Assembly: GCA_038040195.1 (NCBI GenBank)
Contig: JBBPIR010000006.1
Span: 37,313 to 101,312, forward strand
DNA length: 64,000 nucleotides
Source: Chloroflexota bacterium
Lineage (GTDB): Bacteria; Chloroflexota; Limnocylindria; QHBO01
Direction: 5' to 3'
Position numbers and translations under genes: made by a program. Under the pieces are notes generated by a model. That model saw nothing but the letters and a program-made list of their open reading frames with translations. It did no database searches and was not told the origin of the DNA. The first letter of the stretch is position 1. Each line of letters opens with the position of its first letter. Shown piece by piece: positions 1 to 7,950 of this stretch.

Positions 1-1
1 C

Positions 2-277
2 CTGGCCACTCCGGCGCCACGGAATGGCGGTCGACCCAGCGTCGAGCTGTTCGAGGGCGCCGTCTCGGGGCGGGTGGCGGAACAACCACGCGGGGCGGGC
101 GGTTTCGGCTACGACCCCATCTTCGAGCTGGCTGACGGGCGCACCACGGCGGAGCTGCCCGAGGCGACGAAAGATGCGCAGTCCCATCGCGGCCGCGCGG
201 TTGCTGCCGCGATGCCGCGCCTGCAGGAGCTCCTGTCGGTCCGCGCTAGAATGCCGATCACAGCGGAGGACGCATGA
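2..277 (+). CDS. rdgB: RdgB/HAM1 non-canonical purine NTP pyrophosphatase, C-terminal part
   Basis: Only the last 91 codons are in the window; the N-terminal half lies upstream. Family: hydrolyses dITP, XTP and related damaged purine triphosphates to monophosphates, cleaning the nucleotide pool in the cytoplasm. Seen: the RdgB signature GGFGYDPIF near residues 33-41 of the fragment, then an AEL motif and SHRGRA, in the order and spacing of the family C-terminus. The stop TGA overlaps the next ATG (ATGA at 274), so translation is probably coupled to the sugar operon that follows. Confident in the family; completeness cannot be judged here. Confidence 0.9.
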   Translation: MATPAPRNGGRPSVELFEGAVSGRVAEQPRGAGGFGYDPIFELADGRTTAELPEATKDAQSHRGRAVAAAMPRLQELLSVRARMPITAEDA

Positions 278-876
278 ACGAAGCCTCGTCCGTGCGCATC
301 CACCCCACGGCTGACGTCTCGGCTGAGGCGATCATCGGCCCCGGCACCAGCATCTGGAACCAGGCCCAGGTCCGCGAGCGTGCCCGGATCGGGTCGGACT
401 GCGTGATCGGCAAGAACGTGTACGTGGACTTCGACGTGGTGGTCGGCGATCGGGTCAAGATCCAGAACAACGCCTCCCTGTACCACGGCGTGACCGTCGA
501 AGACGGCGTGTTCATCGGCCCCCACGTGTGCCTCACGAACGACCGATTACCGCGCGCGGTGGACCCGGACGGGTCGTCCAAGACCGACGCCGACTGGGAG
601 GTCGGCCTCATCCGGGTCCGTGCTGGGGCTGCGCTCGGCGCGGCCAGCGTGGTGCTGCCCGGGGTCACGATCGGCCGCTGGGCGCTGGTCGGAGCCGGGA
701 GCGTCGTGACCCGCGACGTCGCGGACTACGCCCTGGTCCTCGGCAACCCGGCCCGTCGAATCGGGAGCGCCTGCCCCTGCGCGGAACCGCTGCCCGACGG
801 GCCGGATGGGACGCCGTTTGCCGGGCCGTGCCCCAGTTGTGGCCGCCAGTTCCCGCCGGCGGAGGATGTGGCGTGA
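274..876 (+). CDS. wbpD: WlbB/WbpD-like UDP-sugar N-acetyltransferase, left-handed beta-helix
   Basis: Predicted to N-acetylate the 3-amino group of UDP-GlcNAc3NA, giving UDP-GlcNAc(3NAc)A, the fourth step of the UDP-ManNAc3NAcA pathway. The 200-residue protein has hexapeptide repeats from about residue 5 to 150, for example the stretches around IIGPGTSIWN and VIGKNVYVDFDVVVGD, typical of LbH acetyltransferases. An SD (GGAGGA at 265-270) precedes ATG 274. The specific role rests on the four following genes, which supply all the other steps. Odd: the last 35 residues carry CPC and, 17 residues on, CPSCG, a possible zinc knuckle after the helix. Other LbH acetyltransferase substrates are possible in principle. 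Confidence 0.87.
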   Translation: MNEASSVRIHPTADVSAEAIIGPGTSIWNQAQVRERARIGSDCVIGKNVYVDFDVVVGDRVKIQNNASLYHGVTVEDGVFIGPHVCLTNDRLPRAVDPDGSSKTDADWEVGLIRVRAGAALGAASVVLPGVTIGRWALVGAGSVVTRDVADYALVLGNPARRIGSACPCAEPLPDGPDGTPFAGPCPSCGRQFPPAEDVA

Positions 877-1973
877 AGATCGTTTCGGTGGTGGGGGCAC
901 GACCCCAATTCGTGAAGGCTGCGCCGGTCAGTCGGCAGCTTCGGCGGCGTCACCACGAGGTGCTGGTACACACCGGCCAGCACTACGACGATGCCATGAG
1001 CGCCGCCTTCTTCCGGGACCTCGACCTGCCGCAGCCGGATCACGATCTGGGAGTGGGGAGCGGGACGCACGCCATCCAGACGGCCGAGATGCTGCGTCGC
1101 TTGGAGCCGCTGCTCAGCGACGAGGCCCCCGACGCCGTCCTCGTCTATGGGGACACGAATTCCACCCTGGCAGGCGCCCTGGCCACCGCGAAGCTGGTCG
1201 ACGGCGCCGGAAAGCGGCCATGGCTGGCTCACGTCGAAGGAGGCCTGCGTTCGTTCAACCCATCCATGCCCGAGGAGCGGAACCGGATCGTGGCCGATCA
1301 CCTCTCGGACCTCCTCCTGGCTCCAACCCCGGCCGCAATGGCCAACCTCGCTCGAGAGGGTTTGGCGGAGCGCGCCACGATGGTCGGCGACGTGATGGTG
1401 GATGCGTTCATGGCGGCGTCGTCTCGAGCCGACGACCTCCTGCCTCCGGTTGCGCAGGCGCAGCCCTACCTCCTCCTGACCCTGCACCGCCCGTCCAACG
1501 TGGACGATCCCGCGCGCCTGGGCGCGTGGCTGGAGGCGGTGGCGGAGCAGGCAGGTCCCATCCTCTTCCCGGTCCATCCGCGCACCCGGGCCATCCTCGC
1601 CGGGGCGGAGGTCCCGATCCCGGCGTCGGTGACGCTGCTCGAGCCGGTGGGATACCTGGCCATGGTGGCGCTGGAGCGCGCCGCCCGCGTCATCGCCACC
1701 GACTCGGGCGGCGTCCAGAAGGAGGCCTACCTGGCCGGCGTGCCGTGCGTCACCCTGCGCGCCGAGACGGAGTGGATTGAGACCCTCGAGGCGGGCTGGA
1801 ACCGCCTGTGCCCCGAGCCAAGCAACGCCCCCTCCGCCATCGCCACAGCCGATGAGGTGGACCGATCCGCACTCCGGCCTCCACTCTTCGGCGACGGTCA
1901 TGCTGCCGAGCGCATCGTGGAAGCCCTGGAGCGTCTGACCGCGGGCCGAGCCGCCGCCCTCGTGGCCTCGTGA
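873..1973 (+). CDS. wbpI: UDP-N-acetylglucosamine 2-epimerase family (WbpI/WecB-like)
   Basis: A 366-residue epimerase that inverts C2 of a UDP-HexNAc. In this operon it is most likely UDP-GlcNAc(3NAc)A 2-epimerase, the last step to UDP-ManNAc3NAcA, rather than plain WecB. Seen: the N-terminal GARPQFVKAAP motif, HTGQHYDDAMS, VYGDTNSTLAG, HVEGGLRS and EERNRIVADHLSD, then TDSGGVQKEA near residue 275, all hallmarks of the WecB superfamily. The start is GTG 873, which overlaps the upstream stop (GTGA); longer upstream readings in this frame lie within the acetyltransferase gene and look non-coding. It overlaps the next gene by GTGA at 1970. Confidence 0.9.
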   Translation: MKIVSVVGARPQFVKAAPVSRQLRRRHHEVLVHTGQHYDDAMSAAFFRDLDLPQPDHDLGVGSGTHAIQTAEMLRRLEPLLSDEAPDAVLVYGDTNSTLAGALATAKLVDGAGKRPWLAHVEGGLRSFNPSMPEERNRIVADHLSDLLLAPTPAAMANLAREGLAERATMVGDVMVDAFMAASSRADDLLPPVAQAQPYLLLTLHRPSNVDDPARLGAWLEAVAEQAGPILFPVHPRTRAILAGAEVPIPASVTLLEPVGYLAMVALERAARVIATDSGGVQKEAYLAGVPCVTLRAETEWIETLEAGWNRLCPEPSNAPSAIATADEVDRSALRPPLFGDGHAAERIVEALERLTAGRAAALVAS

Positions 1974-3076
1974 TCCCGATCGCGCGTCCGCTGCTCGGCC
2001 CGGAGGAGCAGGCGCTGGTTGCCGAGACCCTGGCCTCCGGATCCCTGGCCCAGGGGCCGCGCGTCCGCGAGCTCGAGGAGCGCTTCGCAGCCTTCGTGGG
2101 CGTGCCGCATGCGGTCGCGACCTCCTCGGGAACGACGGCCCTGTACCTCGCACTGCTGGCTGCCGGGGTGGGCCCGGAAGACGAGGTCATCACGGTGCCA
2201 TTCACCTTCATCGCGAGCGCCACCAGCGTCCTGTACACCGGGGCGCACCCCGTCTTCGTCGACGTCGAGCCCGGGTCGTTCAACATCGACCCGACCCGGG
2301 TGGAGGCGGCCATCACGCCGCGGACGCGGGCCGTCATGCCGGTCAGCCTGTACGGTCAACCGGCCGATCTGCCGGCCATCGAGGCCATTACCGAGCGGCG
2401 TGGGCTGGCGCTCATCGAGGACGCGGCGCAGAGTCATGGCGCGGCGCTTGATGGCCGCAGATCGGGGAGCTGGGGACAGGGCGTGTTCAGCTTCTACCCG
2501 ACCAAGAACATGACCACCGGCGAGGGCGGCATGATCACGACCGCCGACGCCGACCTGGCGGAATGGGCTCGCCTGCGCCGCGAGCACGGCATGAAGATCC
2601 GGTACCACCACGAGGTGCTGGGCTACAACTTCCGGATGACCGATATCCACGCCGCCATCGGCCTGGCCCAGCTCGACAAGCTGCCGGCCTTCAACGCGCG
2701 CCGGATCGCGATTGCGGCCCGGTATTCCGCCTCGCTGCAGGGCGTGGTGACCCCGCGGCTGAGTCCGGGCGCGACCCATGTCTTTCATCAGTACACCTTG
2801 CGCGTGCTGAGGCGCGACGCCTTCGCCGAGCGGCTCCGCGAGCGTGGCGTGGGCACCGGCGTCTATTACCCGATCCCGGTGCACCGCCAGAAGCCATTCA
2901 TCGAGCTGGGATATGGGGACCAGTCGTACCCGGTCAGCGAGCAGCTCTCGGAGGAGGTCGTGTCGATCCCGGTCCATCCCGGCCTGCGTGACGAGGAAGT
3001 GGACGCGGTCATCGAAGCCGTGAATGCCACGGCCGCCGAGCTGGGATCACATCCCGAGAGCCGGGTGGCCGCGTGA
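1970..3076 (+). CDS. wbpE: DegT/DnrJ/EryC1 PLP aminotransferase (WbpE/WlbC-like)
   Basis: A 368-residue sugar aminotransferase, expected to use glutamate to aminate UDP-3-keto-GlcNAcA at C3. Seen: SSGTTALYLAL near residue 50 (phosphate binding), EDAAQSHGA (PLP-stacking and Asp region), and FSFYPTKNMTTGEGG with the Schiff-base lysine near residue 182, then the YNFRMTDIHAAIGLAQL segment typical of the class. The C-terminal region YYPIPVHRQKPF is also family-like. Start GTG 1970 overlaps the preceding stop; the stop overlaps the next GTG at 3073. Cytoplasmic, probably dimeric by family. Confidence 0.9.
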   Translation: MIPIARPLLGPEEQALVAETLASGSLAQGPRVRELEERFAAFVGVPHAVATSSGTTALYLALLAAGVGPEDEVITVPFTFIASATSVLYTGAHPVFVDVEPGSFNIDPTRVEAAITPRTRAVMPVSLYGQPADLPAIEAITERRGLALIEDAAQSHGAALDGRRSGSWGQGVFSFYPTKNMTTGEGGMITTADADLAEWARLRREHGMKIRYHHEVLGYNFRMTDIHAAIGLAQLDKLPAFNARRIAIAARYSASLQGVVTPRLSPGATHVFHQYTLRVLRRDAFAERLRERGVGTGVYYPIPVHRQKPFIELGYGDQSYPVSEQLSEEVVSIPVHPGLRDEEVDAVIEAVNATAAELGSHPESRVAA

Positions 3077-4071
3077 GCGGAGACCCCCTGCGGGCGGCGG
3101 TCTTCGGCCTGGGGTCGATGGGTGCCAATCATGCACGCGTCCTAAATGCGCTCCCCGGCGTCGAGCTGGTAGGCGTCATGGACACGGCCTCCGACGCTGT
3201 CAACCGCGCGACCTCGGGACGGACGGCTCGGGGCTATACCGATGTAGCCGCGATGCTGGCGGCGGAGCGACCCGACCTGGTCGTGGTGGCCGTCCCTACA
3301 TCTCTGCATCACGAGGTCACCCTGCAGGCACTCGAAGCCGGAGCCCACGTCCTGGTCGAGAAGCCCATCGCCGCCACTCGGGCCGAAGGTGAGGAAATGA
3401 TCGCGGCGGCTCAGGCACGGAATCTCCTGCTCACGGTCGGACATATCGAGCGCTACAATCCCGCCGTCCGCGAACTCAAGCGCCGCCTCGGGGAGGGGGA
3501 ACTGGGCCGGATCTTCCAGGTGCGGGCGACCCGCCTTGGACCCTTTCCCGCCCGCATTCGCGACGTTGGGGTGGTCGTCGACCTGGCGCCCCACGACCTC
3601 GACGTGATGCGCTACCTGCTCGAATCGGAGCCGATCCGCCTGTATGCCGAGACGGAGCAGCGGATCCACACGGACCACGAAGACCTCCTCACGGGGATCG
3701 TCAAGTTTGCGTCGGGGGCCGTCGGCCTGCTGGAGATCAACTGGCTGACACCGACCAAGGTGCGCACGGTCAGCGTCACCGGTGAGCGCGGCATGTACCT
3801 GGCCGACTATCTGACCCAGGACCTCGTCTTCTATGCCAATCCGGAGTCGGGTTCGGTGGCCGAAGGGGAGATCATCTGGCGCCACATCAAGCGCGAAGAG
3901 CCCCTGGTGGTGGAGCTGGGGGAGTTCGTCGCCGCGATCCGAGACGGAAGACCGTCACCCGTTGACCCCCACGACGCGTTGGTGGCGCTCCTTCTGGCGC
4001 GCGCGATGGTGGATGCGGCGGAGCGTGGCGTGATGATCGGGCAGGAAGAGCTCGCCGAGCTGCTGCATTGA
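3073..4071 (+). CDS. wbpB: Gfo/Idh/MocA NAD-dependent sugar 3-dehydrogenase (WlbA/WbpB-like)
   Basis: A 332-residue oxidoreductase predicted to oxidise C3 of UDP-GlcNAcA to the 3-keto sugar that the adjacent aminotransferase consumes. Seen: an N-terminal Rossmann motif GLGSMGANHARVL, the conserved EKPIA motif near residue 97, and VGHIERYNPAVRELK, which matches the GHV/I-x-RYNP pattern of WlbA proteins. The C-terminal half has the alpha/beta fold characteristic of the family, with DLAPHDLDVMRYLL containing the conserved histidine. Start is GTG 3073 and the stop overlaps the next gene's TTG. Substrate is inferred from the complete pathway around it. Confidence 0.87.
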   Translation: MSGDPLRAAVFGLGSMGANHARVLNALPGVELVGVMDTASDAVNRATSGRTARGYTDVAAMLAAERPDLVVVAVPTSLHHEVTLQALEAGAHVLVEKPIAATRAEGEEMIAAAQARNLLLTVGHIERYNPAVRELKRRLGEGELGRIFQVRATRLGPFPARIRDVGVVVDLAPHDLDVMRYLLESEPIRLYAETEQRIHTDHEDLLTGIVKFASGAVGLLEINWLTPTKVRTVSVTGERGMYLADYLTQDLVFYANPESGSVAEGEIIWRHIKREEPLVVELGEFVAAIRDGRPSPVDPHDALVALLLARAMVDAAERGVMIGQEELAELLH

Positions 4072-5342
4072 ACATCGCCGTCGTCGGGCTGGGACACATC
4101 GGCCTGCCGCTTGCGGTCCAGTACGCCAGCCGTGGGCATACGGTGATCGGGTGTGACCTGGACACCCGCGTCGTCGAGGCCGTCAACCGTGGCGAGTCGC
4201 CGCATGCCGACGAGCCGGCCCTGATCGAGCGCGTTCGCCACCTCGTCAGCGAGGGCCTGCTGAGCGCCACGACCGACGACGTGGCGGGGGTCCGCCAGGC
4301 GGAGGTGATCGTCGTCATCGTGCCGGTGGTGGTTGACGACGCACGCCAGGTGGACTACTCCCAGGTCGACGCCGCCACTCGCGACGTGGCGCGTGGGCTG
4401 CAGCCGGGAACGCTCGTCATCTACGAGACCACGCTGCCCATCGGGACCACCCGGGACCGGCTGGGACCGATGCTGGAGGCGGGCTCCGGGCTGCGGGTGG
4501 ACCGCGACTTCCACCTCGCCTTTTCCCCCGAACGGGTCCTCGTCGGCCGGGTACTGCTCGACCTGCAGCGCTACCCGAAAATCGTGGGCGCGACCAGGCC
4601 GGAGGGTACCCAGCGGGCAGTCGACTTCTACACCGCCGTCCTGGAGCCGGGGACCGAGATCCGTGCGGTGGCCAGCGCCGAGGCGGCGGAGATGACCAAG
4701 CTGGCCGAGACGACGTATCGCGACGTGAACATCGCTCTGGCCAACGAGTTTGCGCAGGTCGCCGCGCGACGTGGGATCGACGTGACCGAGGTCATCGCGG
4801 CGGCCAACTCGCAGCCGTACAGTCACATTCACCAGCCGGGGGTCGGCGTGGGCGGCCATTGCATCCCGGTCTACCCCCACCTCCTGTTCAGCGCGGAGCC
4901 CGGCATGCGCCTGCCGCCCCTGTCCCGGGCGGTCAACGACGGCATGGCGGCGTATGCCGTGGACCGGCTGGCCGAGGCACTCGGCTCCCTGGACGGCGCC
5001 GCGGTGCTGATCCTGGGGATCGGCTATCGGGGCGACGTCCACGAGGACTCCTTCAGCAGCGCCTTCTTGCTCCGAGACGCGCTGCGGGCCGGCGGCGCCT
5101 CCGTGTACGCCCACGATCCGTACTTCGACGCCGATCACCTTCGGCGGCGCGGCTTCGAACCCTACGACCTCCGGGCCCCGGTGCCGGTCCGCGCGGCCAT
5201 CCTGCAGGCCGCCCATACCGCGTACCGAGACCTGGATCCGGCCGCCCTCCCCGGCCTCGAAGTCCTGCTCGACGGTCGCAACGCGCTGGATCGGGGTCGC
5301 GTGGAATCCGCCGGCGTTCGCTACCTCGGAGTCGGGCGCTGA
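4068..5342 (+). CDS. wbpA: UDP-GlcNAc 6-dehydrogenase, nucleotide-sugar dehydrogenase (WbpA-like)
   Basis: A 424-residue UDP-sugar dehydrogenase that oxidises C6 of UDP-GlcNAc twice with NAD to give UDP-GlcNAcA, the entry step of the pathway. Seen: N-terminal VVGLGHIGLPLAVQYASRG, central EAAEMTKLAETTYRDVNIALANE, and the active-site cysteine in GVGGHCIPVYPH near residue 265. The C-terminal domain holds LGIGYRGDVHEDS, the usual UDP-binding segment. Start TTG 4068 overlaps the upstream TGA (TTGA) and no better start is in frame. The adjacent WbpB/E/D/I set argues for UDP-GlcNAc rather than UDP-glucose or UDP-ManNAc as substrate. Confidence 0.9.
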   Translation: MNIAVVGLGHIGLPLAVQYASRGHTVIGCDLDTRVVEAVNRGESPHADEPALIERVRHLVSEGLLSATTDDVAGVRQAEVIVVIVPVVVDDARQVDYSQVDAATRDVARGLQPGTLVIYETTLPIGTTRDRLGPMLEAGSGLRVDRDFHLAFSPERVLVGRVLLDLQRYPKIVGATRPEGTQRAVDFYTAVLEPGTEIRAVASAEAAEMTKLAETTYRDVNIALANEFAQVAARRGIDVTEVIAAANSQPYSHIHQPGVGVGGHCIPVYPHLLFSAEPGMRLPPLSRAVNDGMAAYAVDRLAEALGSLDGAAVLILGIGYRGDVHEDSFSSAFLLRDALRAGGASVYAHDPYFDADHLRRRGFEPYDLRAPVPVRAAILQAAHTAYRDLDPAALPGLEVLLDGRNALDRGRVESAGVRYLGVGR

Positions 5343-5395
5343 GCACGGCCGACCCTGAACCTACCCCCAGCGTCGGCCTCGCCGCCGGCCGCGGC

Positions 5396-6130
5396 GTGTG
5401 GGTGGTGCTGCCGACCTACAACGAGCGCGAGAACCTGTCCCGGGTCGCCGACGCTGTCCTGGACGCGCTCCCCGAGGCGCGGCTGTTGGTCGTTGACGAC
5501 AGCTCTCCGGATGGGACCGGAGACCTGGCGGACACGCTGGCGGCGGCAGATCCGCGGGTCGAGGTCCTGCACCGGCCGGCCAAGGAGGGCCTGGGGGTGG
5601 CCTACCGAGACGGATTCAAGCGCGTCCTCGACAAGCCGGGAACTATGGCCGTCATCCAGATGGACGCCGATTACAGCCACGATCCAGCCGATCTGCCGCG
5701 CCTGCTGGCTCCGCTCATGCGTGACGCGGACCTCGTCCTGGGGACCCGATGGATGCCCGGCGGCGGGACGCGAGGCTGGCCATGGCATCGGCGCATGGTC
5801 AGCCGCGGCGGCACCGCGTTCGCTCGGGTCGTCCTGCTCCTTCCGTACCGCGACCTGACCGGAGGTTTCAAGGCCTGGCGCCGTGAGCTGTTGGAGGCCA
5901 TTCGGCTCCGCGAAGCCGACGCCCAGGGTTATGGGTTTCAGGTCGAGACGACCTGGTGGGCGCATCGGCGGGGAGCAACGATCCAAGAGATCCCCATCGT
6001 CTTCCGCGAGCGGCAGGCGGGGACCTCGAAGATGACCGGCTCGATCGTGGGGGAAGCCATCATCCTCGTCCTGCGCCTGCGCTGGCAGGCCATGGTCCGG
6101 AGGCTCGGACGGCCGCGTGGCGACCGCTGA
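5396..6130 (+). CDS. Polyprenol-phosphate mannosyltransferase-like GT2 (Dpm1 family)
   Basis: A 244-residue GT2 enzyme of the dolichol/polyprenol-phosphate mannose synthase type, which transfers a hexose from a nucleotide sugar to a lipid phosphate at the inner membrane face. Seen: VVLPTYNERENL at the N-terminus, VDDSSPDGTGD, QMDADYSHDP (metal site), GTRWMPGG, and DLTGGFKAWRR. No C-terminal membrane segment is present, as in soluble Dpm1 forms. GTG 5396 gives a normal family length. A CTG at 5339 overlaps the upstream stop exactly as the other operon starts do and would add 19 residues, so the start is uncertain. The product could feed the PIG-V-like enzyme at 58.6-59.7 kb. Confidence 0.85.
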   Translation: MWVVLPTYNERENLSRVADAVLDALPEARLLVVDDSSPDGTGDLADTLAAADPRVEVLHRPAKEGLGVAYRDGFKRVLDKPGTMAVIQMDADYSHDPADLPRLLAPLMRDADLVLGTRWMPGGGTRGWPWHRRMVSRGGTAFARVVLLLPYRDLTGGFKAWRRELLEAIRLREADAQGYGFQVETTWWAHRRGATIQEIPIVFRERQAGTSKMTGSIVGEAIILVLRLRWQAMVRRLGRPRGDR

Positions 6131-6206
6131 GCGCTTCGGGTACCATGCGCGCTCGCCCAGCCATGCCACCCGCTGATCGTCCCTGCCTTGCGTTGACAGG
6201 AGCCGC

Positions 6207-7940
6207 ATGACCTACCGCAGCCGCCCCGCCCCCCGCCGCCGACATCGGGCGCGTTGGCAGGACGAGCTTCGGACCCAACGCCTGCTCGTCGGCGGGTTCG
6301 CAGCCGCGATTGCCATCGCGCTTGGCCTGTTTGGCATGACCGCGTGGAACAGCTACTCCGACAGCCACCTGCGCCAGATGCTGATGGTCGACGGCACCGC
6401 CGTCTCGCGCGAGGCGGTGGACCTGCGCCAGGCCATCATCGGCGCCGAGCTGCAGGCGACCGGCCTGGACCTGAATGCGCAGCTGGGTGGCGCGCGAGAC
6501 GCGATCCTCCAGCAGCAGCTGTCGGCCGTCGTCGACCAATTCAACACCCTCACGTCAGCCGCCACCGACTCGCTGGTGGACGGCCTGTTCCAGGCCGTCC
6601 ACGCCGAGACCTACGCGATCAGCGTCGCCGACGCCGAGATCGATGCCGAGATCGCCGTCCGCCAGACGCTTTCGCCCCGCGTCCGGGTGTCCATGATCAC
6701 GGTGAACGCGTTGGCCGAGGATGCGCCGACCGGGACCGAACCGACGGAGGCGGACTTCGCTCGAGCGGAGGGGGAGGCTGATGACCTGCGGGCCGAGCTG
6801 GACGACGGCGGGGACTTTGCGGCCATCGCCGCCGAGCACTCCGACGATCCCGCCTCGGCCCAGGCGGACGGACTCGTCGGCACCGTCGAGGGGGACGACG
6901 TCCAGTTCGGCTACCTCTTTCCCCTCGCCAACGGCGCTGAGGCGGGCGACCTGGTGGGCCCGGTCCGAACCGAGAACGGGTACGTGATCCTCCGCGTGGA
7001 GGCGCGCTCCGAAGAAGGACCCTTCACCTCCCTGATCGACCTTCTCGCGAGCGCGCGGGTGACCACGGCGGACTACCGGGCCTATATCGCGGATGAGCTG
7101 CGGCGCCGCGCGTTCCGCGCCTACTTCGAGCAAGAGGTGGTGGTTTCCCCGGCTCCCCAGCGCGAGATCGCCCAGATCCTGATCTTGAACGACCAGGGCG
7201 TGCCCGTTCCCAAGCAGCGCATCCGCCACCTCCTGGCCCAACCCCTGCCGGGAGCGGAGGACCAGTCCGTGGCCACCGAGGAGGAGTGGCAGGCCGCCCT
7301 GGACCGGGCCGAGGCCTGGTACGAGCAGGTCCAGGACCCGGACGCCGACTGGTTCACGCTCGCCACCCAGAGTGACGACCCCGGCTCGCGGGATGACGGC
7401 GGCGACCTCGGCTGGTATGACCCGACCAGCGGTCAGTTTGTGCCTGAGTTCGAGGCTGCGATTGCGGGGCTCACGGTCGGCGAGATCAGCGAGCCGGTTC
7501 GGACCGATTTCGGCTACCACGTCATCGAGGTCACCGATCAGCGCACCACGGCTCTCGGCTTCGCCCAGGACCTGATCGACGACCTCCAGGCCGATCCCGA
7601 CTCGTTCGGCGCCGTGGCGGAGGCCAACAGCGAAGACTCGTCCACGCGCACCAAGGGGGGAAACGCTGGTTGGGTGGCACGCTACGAAGAGGTCGCAGAG
7701 CGTGAAGCGGCCATTTTCGCGCTGCAGGACGTCGGCGACATCAGCAGCGCCCCGGTCGTGGTGGGCAACCAGATCTGGATCTTCAAGCTGCTCAACTCGA
7801 TCGAGCTGCGGGGCATCGACGACAATCGGCTCAACACCATCCGCGCGACCGGCTACCCCCGCTGGTACGACGAGCTGAAGGCCGAGGGCCAGATCTGGAT
7901 CGACACCCAGCTGCAATTGGACGCCGCCCCGACGGCGTGA
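6207..7940 (+). CDS. Membrane-anchored PpiC/SurA-type peptidyl-prolyl isomerase with multiple parvulin domains
   Basis: A 577-residue extracytoplasmic folding factor. Residues 24-45 form one hydrophobic anchor (GGFAAAIAIALGLFGMTAW), so the rest should lie outside the membrane. A SurA_N-like helical region follows, then three parvulin-like blocks: about residues 150-275 (divergent), about 330-455 (best, with IRHLL, GGDLGWYD and FGYHVIEV), and about 455-560 (shorter, with KGGNAGWV). SD AGGAG at 6199-6203 precedes ATG 6207. A short reading frame from ATG 6163 ends on this start (ATGA). Client proteins are unknown; PrsA/SurA-like chaperone function is the family expectation. Confidence 0.88.
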   Translation: MTYRSRPAPRRRHRARWQDELRTQRLLVGGFAAAIAIALGLFGMTAWNSYSDSHLRQMLMVDGTAVSREAVDLRQAIIGAELQATGLDLNAQLGGARDAILQQQLSAVVDQFNTLTSAATDSLVDGLFQAVHAETYAISVADAEIDAEIAVRQTLSPRVRVSMITVNALAEDAPTGTEPTEADFARAEGEADDLRAELDDGGDFAAIAAEHSDDPASAQADGLVGTVEGDDVQFGYLFPLANGAEAGDLVGPVRTENGYVILRVEARSEEGPFTSLIDLLASARVTTADYRAYIADELRRRAFRAYFEQEVVVSPAPQREIAQILILNDQGVPVPKQRIRHLLAQPLPGAEDQSVATEEEWQAALDRAEAWYEQVQDPDADWFTLATQSDDPGSRDDGGDLGWYDPTSGQFVPEFEAAIAGLTVGEISEPVRTDFGYHVIEVTDQRTTALGFAQDLIDDLQADPDSFGAVAEANSEDSSTRTKGGNAGWVARYEEVAEREAAIFALQDVGDISSAPVVVGNQIWIFKLLNSIELRGIDDNRLNTIRATGYPRWYDELKAEGQIWIDTQLQLDAAPTA

Positions 7941-7950
7941 GCGACGGCCG

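Noticed and set aside
726-2153. Long minus-strand frame antisense to the 2-epimerase gene
   Set aside because: No recognisable motif, rich in Arg/Gly/Gln and opposite a well-conserved gene; an expected by-product of high GC.
3831-5216. 461-codon minus-strand frame opposite the 6-dehydrogenase
   Set aside because: Antisense to a gene with intact catalytic motifs and without its own domain signature.
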